A DNA stretch of 64,000 bases from Conoideocrella luteorostrata (GCA_032433595.1 JASWJB010000133.1:41526-105525); one strand, 5' to 3'. Positions 9,469-22,593 are shown, counted from the stretch's first letter. Made by a program: numbers and translations. Notes: generated by a model not told the origin, from the letters alone.

Positions 9469-10702
9469 ATGCGTATGTTCTTAGCACTGACATGGCTCCC
9501 GCCTGTCCTCGCGAGTCTCAAAGACCTCGCCAACTGCGACCCCCTCCGGAAAGATATGCGTAATGGTCCTCCACCTCAACAACACTCACTCACTCACCAA
9601 TCTTCTCTTTATTTCATCTCCTTCTCAACCTCCCAAACTAACATCTTCTTTAAAAAAAAAACAGATTGCCCCCCTGATCCCGCCTTTGCCGGCAAGGCGT
9701 CCTTCGACTTCTCTTCGTCCAGCTGGGACAATGGGCTCCTCGATTTCTGGAGTGTGGACAACGGCACCGCGGACGACAGGAAACGTCTCGACTTTGACAC
9801 GGACGGGAGAGGCGTCGCCACGGTCATGTGGAAGACGGGTGATGCGCCCACCCTCGTAAGCAAAAAGTATCTGCTGTTTGGCAGAGTATCTGTCACGCTG
9901 AGGGCTGCCGAGGGCGCCGGCCTCATCACAGCCGTGGTGTTGAAGTCCGATTCGGGCGATGAAATCGACTGGGTTTGAAGTTCCCCCTCCCCTTTCTCCC
10001 CTCGTCTAGTATCCTTTTCAACACCCCCCCCCCCCCCCAATATACACTGACACAGTATGGTCTCTTTCTCAGGAACTCCTCGGAGCGTACAACAATCAAG
10101 CCCAAACAAACTACTTCTACGACGGCCAGGCTCTCTTCAACACCTACAACACCACCTACGAACTCTCCACATCCTCTTTTGACGCGCCGCAGACATACTC
10201 CATCGAATGGACCGACCAGTTCCTCAGCTTTTCCATCAACAGCACCATCCGCAAGGTCTGGTACGTCGGCCAGATCCCCGCGGACAAGTGGCCCCAGACC
10301 CCCATGCAAGTTAAGCTGGGCGTCTGGTCTGTCAGCAATAGTAGCGACCGTGGAGAAATCGAATGGGCGGGCGGTGTACCGGACTGGAACGCCGGCCCGT
10401 ATAAGGGGTATTTCACCACCGTCGAGATCGAGGATTACATGGGCAAATGCAACTCCACCGACGGCTACGTAGAGTATCAGTACGATGAAAGGACCGTAGG
10501 GTGGCAGAACATTAGGATAGCAGGGTGCCAGAGCCGTCCTGGGCTAGAGCTGCAGACGCCGAGTCCCGTTGAGAGTAGCAATGACGGGAGGCCAGAGGAG
10601 ACAGGTGGCTCGACGCCAGGGGAAGAGGACGGCGCGTCGGCCATGGCTGTTTCGAGTTTATTGATGGCTATTTTGGCGTTTGTGTGGGGTTTGGTGCTGT
10701 GA
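9469..10702 (+). CDS. Crh-like GH16 chitin-glucan transglycosylase, GPI-anchored
   Basis: Predicted exons are 9469-9559, 9665-9972 and 10073-10702, giving 342 residues. An N-terminal signal peptide (MRMFLALTWLPPVLA) is followed by a GH16 domain. The catalytic motif DEIDWE spans the second exon junction, with Glu130 as nucleophile and Glu134 as acid/base, matching the ExDxE signature. The C-terminus has a Ser/Gly/Glu-rich linker, a small-residue omega region near GASA and a hydrophobic tail (MAVSSLLMAILAFVWGLVL), as expected for GPI anchoring. Crh enzymes link chitin to beta-glucan at the cell surface. No CBM18 is seen. The second donor is the weaker GTTTGA and its intron holds a long C run, so this junction rests on frame and motif continuity. 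Confidence 0.9.
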
Positions 10703-11402
10703 GAAGACGACGGGTGTTACGATGGATGGCAACTGACGTGGCGGTTTTTAGTTGGAGGGACTAGATGGGAGGTTTAATGATAATATATTGGCGCATGATT
10801 CTGTACTTGGTAAACGTAGCCCCCTTTCTTCTCCTGATCTTTTCGTGCAGCTCGTTTGTTCATCAACCACACATCATCAGCAGGCCTTTCACACAATCGC
10901 GGACACAACACCATCATGGGATATTAGTTAGATGCACACTTGAGAGGGCTTGGCCTCATCACTTTCCCACTTCGATTCGTCGAGCAGATTTGTAGAAATG
11001 GAAAGCAAAAAAAACCCAAAAAAAAATTAAGTGTCCCTTCCAGCCGCTGTTGATCGTAATACAACATACAAGCACCAATCCAAACCCAAGACTGGGGCAA
11101 AAAGAAAATAATCTGTACAGTGAATACTGTCTGGCTTTGATTCCAATTCGGGCCATTACGCATTATTTCTTGTCTCATAAAGCATTGAAAAACCTCTGTC
11201 CAGCCTGAACCATCAGCTCCGTGTTCTGTCCTGCCAAACCACGCTATCATGGTGCAATATATATATACACATGCCGGTGGTACCTGATCGTGTCGGGATC
11301 GCGCAGCACACATATACTGACTGGTATGGGTATCGTAAAAATAATAATAACAAAAAAGAAGAAGAAAGGCAAATTCTTGGTCAAAGGCCAGTATTAGACA
11401 CC
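10703..11402. other. Convergent 3' intergenic region
   Basis: This is the space between the stops of the Crh-like gene and the Sec7 gene. It contains A-rich runs that may belong to the two 3' UTRs. No ORF is supported. Confidence 0.6.
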
Positions 11403-14400
11403 TCAAGGTCGCAGAGTTTCATCCGCGTCCTCCTCTTCGCTCACTTCCATATCACCGTCGCTCAGATCACCTCTCGCAGCCTTTTGCGCCAAATCCCTTT
11501 CAGAATATATTTCTCGCTTCCTCGCCTCCGCTTGTTGCAAACAATCCACATAAGTTCGGAATTTAACAATCTCTCGCAGTAAGTAGGCGCTCTTACGCTC
11601 CCAGTTAGCCATCGCTTTACCGGCATTTTGGCCTCTAGGCGTGAAAGCCAGCAGCATAGGACTTCGCATTTGATTATGCGACTGGAGTTCCTCCTCAATG
11701 CTCCTGACGTACGCAACAAGCGTCTGCAGCTGGTCCGTCTCAGATGCGTTGCTCGGCCGCATGCTCTGCGTTGGCGGTGTCCATTCAGCAATATGGATCC
11801 GGTCCCCAGGAAGCTTCCCGCGTCCACTGTTGTTGGTAAAGGCACCCGACACCTGGTCGAAACTTGAACCGCGGAAGCTTCCACTAGCCGCGCTGGACTT
11901 TCGCACATGGGCGGCGCTGCTTCCAGGCCGTGAGTTCCGGCCACCGCTGCTAACCGAGGTTGCAGACTCGTTGATGGCGCTGACAAGAGCGTTGTTGACA
12001 ATGGCATCGCTCCATCCATACTCGATGTTACTTATTCCACCTACGAGAGGATGAGTGCTCAGTCGCGCGCTCCAATAGTTGGCCGTATGCACGAACTCCC
12101 TGATTATTTCCGGGGTGCCGACTTGGAATAGATGAACTGCGCCGGTCGGTAAGCTCAGAGCCCAGACGTGTGGGCGAGACCTAGAATAGCCTGGAGGCGG
12201 CAGGGCCGATGCCAGAGTTAGGCGTAGGTTGAAGGTGCCCAGGTTGACAGCATTGTCTTGCCAGTTACCACCTCCAACAGGTCCAAGGGGTCTGCCCGCA
12301 TTTCTCGACCGGCTCTTTTGACGCATTGACTTGCTTGCATTGAAGGAGAACAAGCCCATCTGGCCTTTTTGAACGACCGCAAAGACTTCGGTCCAGTTAC
12401 GGTCCTTTGCCCGCTTTCCGTACCCATCCAGGTGATGCTTATGCATGACCATGCCTTCTTTGACCCACGGTGGGCCAGCCAGCTCCAGCGACTCATCTTC
12501 GAGAAAGTGCGTGGAGAGGTCAGCACTGAGAATCGACGGTGCGTTTTCCTGTCCGTTGACGTCTTCGTCGCGGATGATAGCTTGGCTAAGTGCATTGGCG
12601 AAACCAACGGACTGCTGATAGTCGCCACGCCGCATGGATGAAGCAAAGGAGTCTTGCGACATGGACCCCTGAGTTCTCCCCAACGAGTGTTTGCTCCATG
12701 TAGCAGACGACATTGCCGGGCTCCACATCGAGTTACCGTCATCGAAACTAGTGCGGCTGGACGAGAATCCAGTCCGGCCAAGGCCAGGTCGAGATCTGCT
12801 CTTGGACGTCCATCGAGAAGCGCTGGTCCGACTGCTATCAGCGACGCGTCCTCGAGAAGACAGCTGAGTTTCTGAAGGCGCTTTGCTCAGGACGCTTGGG
12901 CTTCTCTTCAGCATTCCGAGGACCGACAAGCTGCTCTGTGATTGAGCAGGAGTGACGTGCCTCCCATGCTCGGCTCCGAATAATGGCAATCGTTCTTCAC
13001 GAATTGAGGCATAGATATACTTCAACACGAGCTCCACTTGCTCCTCCCAAGCTCTCATCGGGCCATGGAAAGGAGATTTTACCAAAGGGCCGCAGTCATC
13101 CAAATCGCTGGAGTTGGTGTCTGATCGAGGGGGAGGTCGGAAGGAGTTGCGGTTCGAGCGGACATTTTGTGTCGTCGGGGGTGTTGGGTCCACGTGTAGC
13201 ATCGAATTCTTCTCAGGAAGAATGCTCGGTCGGGTGAAAGCCGCCGGTGCCGACTCGGCCACGGCCTGTGTAATCGTGGTCATGGTGTTTTTTATAAATT
13301 GGCTTCGAGTCATCTTCTGTTCAATGTCCGCCAGATGAAGATCAGTGTTCAGCAGAATGATTGAGTAGCAAATCATGTGAATAACATCTATCATCTCTTT
13401 GTGAGCAAAATGGGGTTTCCGTCGTATGCGGCCTCATGAAATTGGACTCGTACGTACCTGTCGCTTTGAAACCATGCTGCGGGTTGCAATTGCACCACCT
13501 CCTTGAGAAGGCCACTAGAATACGATCCACTTGTTGAGTCTCGGCTCGCAGAAGCAAGCGTCCACATACCTGTCGCAGAGATGAAAGAATACTCTGATCT
13601 CTGAAGTCATACAACTCCATGTAAGCCTGGAGGGTACGCTGGCGAACGGGGCCCTGCTCTCCCATCCAGGCCGCTGCTTTATCCTTTTGAATAAACTCCT
13701 CCCCGCCGTCATAGATCCTTTGCGCCTTTTGACGGTCATCCTCGGTAGGCTCCCCAATTATGAATTCAGGCTCATCGAGAGGCTTGCACGATTTCATCGA
13801 CTCCAAGGTGCCCAACACCTTCGGACTGGGCTCGCCGTTTTCGTCGATGAGGACACTGGGTGGCGCACTGGGAGCAGTTTTGTATCCTGTTTCGGTAGAT
13901 CCAGATGCAAAACTGGTCGACCTGCCGCCATCTGTACGAGGACCCAGATTTGATTGCGCCAGTTGTCGACTGCCGTCTTCCAAGTCCAGCATGGGTTTCT
14001 TCTTCGCTCGGATCGTTGAACCACGGTCCTCATCGTCCTTAACTCCGGCTGCCGAGACTGACCTGTGGCCTTTTTTATGTGCCCCATGGCCATCATTCTC
14101 GTTTTCACTGCCAGCGTCAAGGTCCAGGAATGAATTACTATGGCGAAGCTTCTTCGGTACCTGTTTCGGTGGTTTTGATGGAGTGTTTTCCAGATTTTCA
14201 GCATCAACCTCAACCCCAGCCTCCACATTAACTTTCCGTATGCGGGCATTGGGGCTGGGTTCGTAGTCTGGCGAGAATTCCCGTTTGTATTCTTCGGTTC
14301 TGTACTCCGCAAGACTATCGGACTTGGCGCTTGGTGTGTTGGTAATGTCAGAAAGGGGTGTCGAAATCGCCACTCCCGTGAGCCCGAGTCCCGTAGCACT

Positions 14401-16590
14401 TTCCCGAAGGTATGGATTCATCACTTTGCGCAAGCTGCTTGTTGGGCTGACCACGGATTGTGCAGATGCGTCATCCTTGATTTGTTGCTGAACATTGGTT
14501 GAATGCAAAGAGGGCAGTGGGGGCACTTGGTCGGCATCTGGTAGAGGAGGGGCTTCATCCGCCACCGACTTCTTGAGGCGACGGAAAAAGGACGACGATT
14601 TCCTTTGCAATGGAGGGTTGTGAAGCGAGTGGGACGAAGAAGTATCTCGAGAAGGAGGAACCGAAGTTGATTTGGAAGTCGAATTGGGTGGCGGCGGTGG
14701 CTGTTGGTGATGATGAACGGCTGTCCGTTCAGGAGAAGACGGCAAGCGTGAGGTGCTCATTTGAGTTGCAGGAAGGCTGCCATTGGAAGTAGTGTTGGTC
14801 TTGGACGAGCCGAATACACGTCTGAAGAAGCCGGGTCGATCCTTCGCTTGCGAGGCAGAATTGCCTCCTGCATCTAATTCTTTGGATTTGCCGTAGCCTA
14901 CACTCGGAGCAGGCGCAGAGGTCAGCTCTTGAGCGGGCATTGCCTGGGCCGTCTGACCAGCACCCCGATGATGGGGATTTCCTCGCTTATTTTTACCTGT
15001 CGAGCTTTTAAGGGATCGGCTTGTACTACGCCTACGTTCGAGTGTGTGGGAGTCGGCTGGTTGCGGTGGAGGAGGTGGGATGTGCCGATTTGATGCCTCG
15101 CGACGAGGGCCGCCAGGGACTGTAGGTGTTGGGGCCGCGGCATAGTCGGCACTCGCAAAAGTTTCGGGGAAATCGACGCGGAAAGGGGAAGACAGGGAAA
15201 GCTGCTGGAGTTGAGATTGCTGAGGCCCGTAGTCGAAACTAGCAGATCTTCCGGTTCTCTGTGCTAATCGCTGGCTCATTGTGCTGGTAGGGTAGCCCAT
15301 GTCAATGCTTGCGCTGCTACTGCTCTTGTTGCTCTGTCTACCACCGCGAGCATGGTTGCTTCGAGGCGGCGTATCAGGTTGGTTTCTGTTTCTGTAAGAC
15401 GTCTCTCCCATAGTGTTGAGTTGCGGGAACTGGTCCGAAACGTTATTGGAGCCGCTGTTGCTCCGACGTCCACGCAAAGGGGGGTTGGCGCCGGAGTGTT
15501 TATAGGAGTCGTCGTTGGCGCCGGCTTCCACATCAGAGCTGAATGACGGTTGATGCCAATGGCGAGTTTTGGCAGTATCGTGGCGTCCCCGAGAGCTCGC
15601 TGTCGAGTGATTGGTCCAAGGCCTCGAGGAATGGTCGTCGTCGTAGCCGCTAGATCCTACTCCTCTGCTATCCCCAAAGGACCCTTCTGTGGGAGATTGA
15701 CCAAATGACAGTTGGTCTAGGGACAGGAGCATGTTCACAACGAGGGAATCGCGAGTGATGTCCCGCGAGGATAAGGCGAGATCATGGGAGTCCCGTGGGG
15801 GGGTGCGAGCCGTGCGATTATCAGCCATGCTCACATCCATGGGAGCCGTAGTGGGTTTGTCTAGGAAGTAATCATTGGCGGCGAGACAAGGGCGCCGGTG
15901 CGATGCAGACGCCGATGTAGACGCCGACGCAGACGCAAGCAAGAGCGGACACTGAGCGGCAGCAGCTGCGGTGGCATATACAGGAGCGGTTAAATTGCTG
16001 GAGGCCTTTCCGTGCCGAGAAGAAAAAGTTGGCAGCGTCTGCGCGAAGGATCCTCTTTGTCGAGAGTGATGGCGGTGGCTCTTCTTGATTGCGGAGGTTC
16101 CAGCGGTTCCAGCAGTTCCAGCAGTTCTAGTGGCTCTACTGGCCGCAGTGGTCCCCTGCGGCGAACTTGTGGGTGGCGGCCGCGATTTAGAGGCGCTAGA
16201 CCCTCGTGGCGGCACAGGTACTGGTATAATTAGTGGAGAGGGGACGGGCGTAGATGCCGATGCAGGTGCAGGTGCAGGTGCGGATGCATGTGCAGCAGGC
16301 TCAGGCTCAGGCTCAGGTTCAGGAACAGCAACACCTACAGGAACAACGCCAGGAACAGGCCAAGACTGTGACAACGGCTGAGACCCGAGTTCAGGCGTTG
16401 TAGCCTCCGGAGTGGGAGCCTCGGGAACAGTGGCCAAGGTGCGAGACCTCCCCACCGATGGCGGCGTGCACAAAGGATTTTCGCCTTGCAGCCGCGAGGA
16501 TGAAGCAAGGGACGGCAGGAACGGGTCGTGGCCGAAATATGTTGTCTTGGAATGATCAAAATGAGATGGGGATGGTAGAGTTGAGAGCAT
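11403..16590 (-). CDS. Sec7-PH domain Arf guanine-nucleotide exchange factor
   Basis: The minus-strand exons are 16590-13458 and 13396-11403, with a 61-bp intron (donor GTACGT), giving 1,708 residues. The first 950 residues are low-complexity Ser/Pro/Ala sequence, including PEPEPEPEP, TAGTAGTAGT and Ala-Pro runs. The Sec7 domain occupies about 956-1130 and is split by the intron: it runs from AQRIYDGGEEF to the conserved HMICYSIILLNTDLH segment. The glutamate finger, Glu1017 in AETQQVDRI, is present. A PH domain follows at about 1354-1490 (WVKEGMVMHKHHLDGYGKR), then a helical, probably coiled-coil tail near 1600-1690. Sec7-PH order matches the Syt1/EFA6-type GEFs that load GTP on Arf GTPases at membranes. 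The exact orthologue is not assigned. It converges with the Crh-like gene. Confidence 0.9.
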
Positions 16591-16842
16591 TGTGGTGGTG
16601 GTGGGGAATATTTTGTCCCCAAGCAGCCCGTTAGCCGGCTGGCCGCTTGGGCCCAGCTAAGCAGCTGAGCGGCCTGGGCAAGCTGTGGGCGACTGACTGG
16701 GGGTGCTCTGGTCAAACAATTGAGTCAATCTGGCTGTTCGTCCGTGATGCCAGCACGGCAGGTAGAATGGAACCCTCGGCTATAGCCAATTAACTCTTTG
16801 CCACAGAGTACGGAGTCGTACCCCGTACAATATCAGTCAGTA

Positions 16843-18335
16843 TACTCCGTACTCCGCAGGTATTGTAGTTAATGTTTCTTGCTGGCACCGGAGCCAATCC
16901 TGGTGTTTCTGGGCCAGAACCGTGCCCAACGTGTCTGTCTGCTGTTTGTCCGCTGCTTGTCTGCTGCTTGTCCGGTGGGATGGTGGGATGGTGGGATAGG
17001 ATGAGAGACGAAACCCTGGTGCTGGCTGGTGTCCTCGCACCTGAAGCGATTCCGAACACAGACGTCGTCCGAATTCGATGTCACTCCTGCCAACCAAAAA
17101 AAAATACACACGCAGGAACGTGCGAGTCAATCCGGTCTATCAGATGGGGCGGCTGGGTTTATACAGTAGTATCTCGTCTTATTTTTACATTTGCTTTTCT
17201 TGGAACTACGGGATTCATCAATGTGTCCATGCAGGCTGCGCCGCCGGGGAGGCCAATCCTGCCCAGCCAGAGAGCGGTCAAGGCTGTCGTGGTCATGGTC
17301 ATGGCTTGGAGGCGCAAATTGACCGTCATGCTAGATGGGACAAACTCCACCTGACGGGCCAATACATTGGACAAGCAGCACAATCAGCATGGTGAAAGAG
17401 AGACAAGTGAGGAAGGCTTTTTTCTGACGGCGTAGGATGCATTGATTGATGGCTTTCTTGATTGTCATTAGTCTCGCAACCTGGCACTTGGTTTTGCTTA
17501 TTAGTTCCGTGGATGGCGTGGGCCGCCGCGGAGGAGTGCAGCAGCCATCGCAACTTGAAACACGCCGTGCATATGCCTCTGTGGCCATGGGCCAGCACTG
17601 CCTAATATCCTGCGCCGTACTAGTCTCAGCCAACAATACTCTGTACTCCGTACTCCGTAGTTAGTGAACGAACAAACGTGTCCCTTGCCGTCGTTGTTGA
17701 CGGAATTGTCCGTGCAAACACTGTGGTGTGGTCGCCGCGCCTTCGTAACCGCGCTCTCACTGAGTTCAACATCGTATGATGGCCAGACGCGAATGTATCC
17801 TCCCTCGATGCAATAAATCATCTCAGCTTTTGATCTTTTGCGTACGGAGTACGGAGTACACACAAGCACAAGAAGAAACCGTCTTTCCAAATACAGTATG
17901 CAGTTCGGGGTAGCATCTGTTACGGGGTACGGTTATAAACTACTAATAATAATGGTGCAAGCCAATCCAAGCCACGAGACTTCTCGATTTGACCACACTT
18001 GCTTGAACCGCGTGTCGCCACTGGCACCACACCTGGCGCCGAGGTGTGGATCGCCCGCTTGTGTGTCCCTCGCTCTCTTTTCTCTCCTCTGACTGGCCAG
18101 CCCCTTTCTTTTCTGGCGAAAGACGTCCATTCATCAATTCATTTATTACTCCGTACACTTTCCTCCACATAGAATGGCACACACCAACAAAGTGGCTACT
18201 GTATTGTACAATGAAAGAAGCAATTCCACGCGTCTGTACGGAGTACTTCGTACTGCAGATCTACATCCATCGAGACTGACCGCTTCTTGCTTGGGAGAGT
18301 TCACCGCATTGCAACTCTGTACGGCGTACGGAGTA
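16843..18335. repeat. Cluster of TACGGAGTA motifs
   Basis: Exact copies start at 16843, 17644, 17651, 17843, 17850, 18147, 18237 and 18327. Two pairs overlap head to tail with a 7-bp period (17644/17651 and 17843/17850). Near-copies lie at 16808 (TACGGAGTC) and beside 18327 (TACGGCGTA). Confidence 0.9.
16974..16997. repeat. 8-bp tandem repeat
   Basis: Three head-to-tail GGTGGGAT units. Confidence 0.85.
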
Positions 18336-19510
18336 CAAATAACCACAAATGCTCAGGCACTCGGCCTCGACTTCGTGTCGGACCGACAAGATCGTCATTT
18401 CGTCATTCACCAAGTACCACGGAGAACAAATCGTCGCATCCACTAGTTAGAGTGCCATGCCCCACGGCACGGTCGTACAATACACCACCATCATGTACAA
18501 GTATGGGCCCATGCTGGCTCTTGACTGCCGCAGCCCCGTCTTGAAACATGTGTTACAGAGATCTAGAGTTTCCACTAAGTCATGATTGACAAGGATCTCC
18601 CGAGTCTCAAACAAATCTCGACTGGCTTTCTCGATCGTTGTCAGTGACGATACCGGCTTGGCATATTCACTGGCATGGTTTTTTATCAGATGTCAACATT
18701 TTAGTCTCCGGCAAGCGAATCCTACGGAAGTACCCGTGCTTCGCTTACGCATGGAAGTCGTCAGCAAACGGATGATACTACCGAAACTCCATAGAATAAC
18801 CTACTGTATGCATCAAGCTGGCTGTACTCTTCAATTCGCGAGCACATGGGTTTTCCTGGTAGTGTAACAAAAGGCCAGGTTACACATTCAATTTGATGTC
18901 GCATTGCCAATGGAAAGTTCCGCCCAAAACCCGCCAGATTTCCCGAACCCACTCGGCTGTCAATACAGTCCGGACATGCCGTTAATCCTGACACCTCAAT
19001 ATTTAGTTAAATGCCGGTGAATATGCTTTTAACCTTTTGATATCTTTGGGGCTATCCCGTCACGACTCTGTGCTGGTTTAGTCGCACTCCATGGTGGACA
19101 TCAAATTAGAGTTTCTGGCTAGTTCGTGCTAACATTGACACCAGATTGGGCTTCCGTCTGAGAGCGTCATTTGCTAGTGAAACAGCTTGGGTTCTTGGGT
19201 CCTACGTCAATGCTGCCTCGAATAAAGAACGCCATTGGTTAGCTGGCTCCCCCAAGCACGGCTCGTCCGATACAGTAAGAGTCGAAGCGGGGCAGTAACG
19301 AAAAAGTAGAGATACTCGCTCACCTTTGCCGCTCTCCATCTCTATCTAGCTCTTCGGCTCTTTGGCTCTCTTGATTCTTTACTTGGCGCCCCCCCCCCCC
19401 CCTCCCCCTCCTCGTCTTGGCGAAAGACATCAATTCTCCTCGGCATATCAATTCGTCTTATTCCTACTCCGTGTGTAAGTTTGAGAACATTGTATCTTAT
19501 ACACCCAGCT

Positions 19511-20962
19511 ATGGTCCACGACTCTCAGGTCCCCCGGTCGTGCGACCGGTGCCACTCTCTCAAAGAGCGTTGTAAATGGACACCTGGATGCCCCCAATGC
19601 GAACGATGCACCAGAGTCGGTCATGTATGTAAGACTCGGAGGCCGATCAAGAGACCCGGACGTCCGCCGGCACCATTCGTGACATCGCGGGTTAAGCATT
19701 CTAGAAGGATACAGCAATGGCCAGGCAGAACGGCAAGCCCAGCGAGCACAACTACCACAACCCCCGAACCTGATTTGAGTCGGTCACTGAGTCCAGTCGA
19801 ATACGTCGCCAACACATCAATATGGAAGAACCGTTTATCGGCCTTTGGACAGTTAACTAAGCCCGAACTCGCTTTGCTGGACAGAGCTGTGCATCAAGAC
19901 GACTTCATCCAGCTGTTTGTTCTAGGTCCAAGTTTTTGCGATGCACACCGGCAAAAGCTCGTCTTCCATCTTTTATCTTCCCGCCATACCGTCCTGGACG
20001 GCTACCTCGCCTTCGCCTTATCCATGGGCGACAGGTTACAAGCAAACAACAGCTACAAATATGCCGCGTCCGCCCTTGTCACACTACGCTCGCTCTCGGT
20101 CACAGACCCAGTCGACAGCGCTTCCTGTCTTATACTAGGCTGGCAGATCCTCCACTTCGTGCTCAAGCTTGGCGGCGGAGAGCTCCTCGAGGTTTGCAGC
20201 CAGACCCTCAGCCTCATCAAGCCGTATTTCAGTTCTGCTAGAGCGATTGACAGCGCATACTTCAGCTTTTTGACGAGTTTGGTCGTGACGGAGACGGCGG
20301 AGTGTTTGTTCAAAGCAAGAAAACCGACTTTACGGTTGGATCATCCGGCCACATCTACACATATTGATGGCTGCGTGGGACTGTGCACAAGTCTTGCAAA
20401 GTATGCTTATGATGTGGCCACTTTGAACCATGCAATGCACAGGACTTGTCGGTCGACTCAACTTCAAGACGCAGACATCACATGGAGTGCCTTGATCGAA
20501 GACCTAAACAACTTGGAGTGTCAGGTACGCAGCTGGAAACCGAACATACCCATCGATTTCTGCCAGAAATATACGGCCACTGAGGTCGCCCACATGATGT
20601 GCCAGGCTCAAGTCATGCACACGGCCTTGCTACTCATCATGCATCGTCTACGGTTCCCCTTCGGAATAGAAGACGCCACAGCCTTTCATTTGGCATCGAG
20701 TATAATCAACTGCATGGACATGGCCCTTCACATCACGGGGAAACGGCCTCGAGGTATGGACATGCCACTCAATGTCGCCAGTGTTGAGATCGCCGACGAG
20801 TCTGAACGAGCGCAAAACGCGGCAAGATTTTCAGCAATAGGAAAATACTCAGGGGTATTCCAAGAGCGAATTGGCAACAAGATGGCCTTAATTTGGACGG
20901 CCAGGCGTTCAAGGTCTGATATGTACTGGTATGACCTTGGTGACATTCTCTCATGTTGGTAG
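19511..20962 (+). CDS. Zn2Cys6 transcription factor
   Basis: This single exon encodes 483 residues. The zinc cluster is at about residues 10-41: CDRCHSLKERC followed by CPQCERCTRVGHVC, fitting C-x2-C-x6-C-x8-C-x2-C-x6-C with one extra Cys. A basic linker (RRPIKRPGRPPAP) follows, as usual in this DNA-binding class. The rest is mostly helical and resembles the regulatory region of fungal pathway-specific activators. The ATG at 19511 is the first true in-frame ATG; the frame is open upstream, but only from non-ATG codons. Its stop is only 55 bp from the stop of the convergent Fungal_trans_2 gene, so the two transcripts probably overlap at their 3' ends. The target pathway is unknown; nearby candidates are that gene and the SDR. 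Confidence 0.9.
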   Translation: MVHDSQVPRSCDRCHSLKERCKWTPGCPQCERCTRVGHVCKTRRPIKRPGRPPAPFVTSRVKHSRRIQQWPGRTASPASTTTTTPEPDLSRSLSPVEYVANTSIWKNRLSAFGQLTKPELALLDRAVHQDDFIQLFVLGPSFCDAHRQKLVFHLLSSRHTVLDGYLAFALSMGDRLQANNSYKYAASALVTLRSLSVTDPVDSASCLILGWQILHFVLKLGGGELLEVCSQTLSLIKPYFSSARAIDSAYFSFLTSLVVTETAECLFKARKPTLRLDHPATSTHIDGCVGLCTSLAKYAYDVATLNHAMHRTCRSTQLQDADITWSALIEDLNNLECQVRSWKPNIPIDFCQKYTATEVAHMMCQAQVMHTALLLIMHRLRFPFGIEDATAFHLASSIINCMDMALHITGKRPRGMDMPLNVASVEIADESERAQNAARFSAIGKYSGVFQERIGNKMALIWTARRSRSDMYWYDLGDILSCW

Positions 20963-21017
20963 TATTCCAAACAAAACAGAAAAAAAAAGAAGAAAAAAAG
21001 AGAAGAGAACAAAAATT

Positions 21018-22593
21018 CTAATCTAGATCTGATCTACGGATTTCCTCCCAAACACGCTTAAATTTCATCAATAGCGTCCTGTCCGGCATGAACGTCTTTC
21101 CAAATAATACTAGTAATCTCTCCCATGCATATATTCCCATCGCCGAGAATATTCTTTTCAAGCGCCATATGAACCATTCTCTCATCTCTGAATGGCCCCC
21201 CGCTGCAACAGTGCCAACAAAGAGTTGCCAGACTGTCAAGTTCATGGCGGAGCATAGCCTGATTTTCGGCTCATGCAAGGACTGTTTCAGATGGTCGACG
21301 AGGCAATGCAACTTTCTATCAAGTGACAGTGGCGGCGGCCACAAGATGTGCAGATATAAACGGAGAGCATGTTCCAACGCTTGCAGATGTGAGCTTTTAA
21401 CCTTGGGCATGATGTCGATGCTATTCTCCAGACTCGTGGCTAGATTGCTGATGTCCTGTGCTTGCGACGGCAAGAGCCGGAGTCGGAAGTCGTCTACAAG
21501 CGACGACAGCTTCGAAAATTCAGCCGTGACCTGGGAAATCGCTTGGATGTATGCCTTCCCGTTTGGTACGCCTAACGCGCCGGCTATTCTCACACTGTAG
21601 TCGTTGGGTGATGCAATGACAGCACCAACGGAGTCCCTGTGCAGATGTCAGCTTGGGGAGCTCATCCAAAGATCTAATAATATGGGGGAAGGAAGGATGT
21701 CCCAATTACATACTGGAAAAAGAATTCAGTAATCCACCGCGGGATGGGCCTCAGAGCTTGCCCCTTTCTGAGCCTGACCATTTGGGCGAGACCTGTGATG
21801 TGGGCATTCCGAGCGGTCTCATTGTCCACGAGAAGCTAGCCCAAGCATTAGACGAGGTAAATGGGGACAAATTAGGCCACCGACAGCTATGGAATGACGT
21901 ACCTCACAGTACGATAGTGTAAAGACAGCCCCGAGAAGCCCATCAGTCAGTTCCGTCGAGACACGACCCAGCCTCTCGGAGATCATGTTAACAGCCCTGC
22001 AGGTATGCAGGGTAGCTATCGCGGATGACGACTGCACCAAGTCCGAGGTTTTACGGTGCCTTGTGGCTATAGCCATGGATGCTTCCACCAGGGCTGGTTC
22101 GGACCGCAACAAGGCCACCCAGTTTACCAATAAGGGGGCATCTGACGCTGCAACGGCCGTGGGGAATACGAGGGGAGAGTACTGCCTCAACACTGAAAAA
22201 CACGGATTAGAAAATGTGCATGGGTCAGATCAGACTGAAATGTCAGATGGTCTCAACCATCGAAAGCTACCTACGGTACCGTATGTCTCCGTCCGGGTCT
22301 GACGGCGTCATCGTCATAGCAGGAAGCCCGACAAGTGATGGGCTCGCGCTCCCATCTAATTCGGCTCGTTGTCTGTGTCTCCTCGATAACGGGGCATTCT
22401 GGGACAAAGATAATGTCAGCTGCAAATCATCGGGGTTGTCGCTTGCATGCCGGTCGCTCGTCGTGTTGCTGCCGCCTTTGCCGGTACGCCTCCGCCGCTC
22501 AAAGTTGGACTTTGTGACATGGCCACGCACGAGCTTCTGCTCTGCGGGGCTAAGGCCCGGGGCGTCAGTCACATTCAGGAAAGTGAGTTGCAT
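21018..22593 (-). CDS. Fungal_trans_2-type regulator without zinc cluster
   Basis: The exons in transcription order are 22593-22275, 22192-21903, 21835-21714 and 21636-21018, with donors GTAGGT, GTACGT and GTATGT, giving 449 residues. The N-terminus, MQLTFLNVTDAPGLSPAEQ followed by a basic KSNFERRRR segment, is typical of the DUF3468/Fungal_trans_2 group, whose members resemble Zn2Cys6 regulators but often lack the zinc cluster; none is visible here. The remainder is helical, with a region like VNWVALLRSEPALVEASMAIA. It may act through a partner rather than by binding DNA directly, which is inference. It shares a 553-bp divergent promoter with the SDR gene. Confidence 0.8.

Larger units (their letters stand above)
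16591..19510. other. Gene-poor, motif-dense intergenic region
   Basis: This 2.9-kb stretch lies upstream of both the Sec7 gene and the Zn2Cys6 gene. It contains an 8-bp tandem repeat, eight exact TACGGAGTA-type motifs and a C run near 19389-19402. Several ORFs of 70-160 codons overlap each other in different frames, and I see no family signature in them. Confidence 0.55.

Noticed and set aside
16872..17354. 160-codon plus-strand ORF upstream of the Sec7 gene
   Set aside because: It overlaps other ORFs in different frames and on the opposite strand, contains an 8-bp tandem repeat, and shows no domain or splice evidence.
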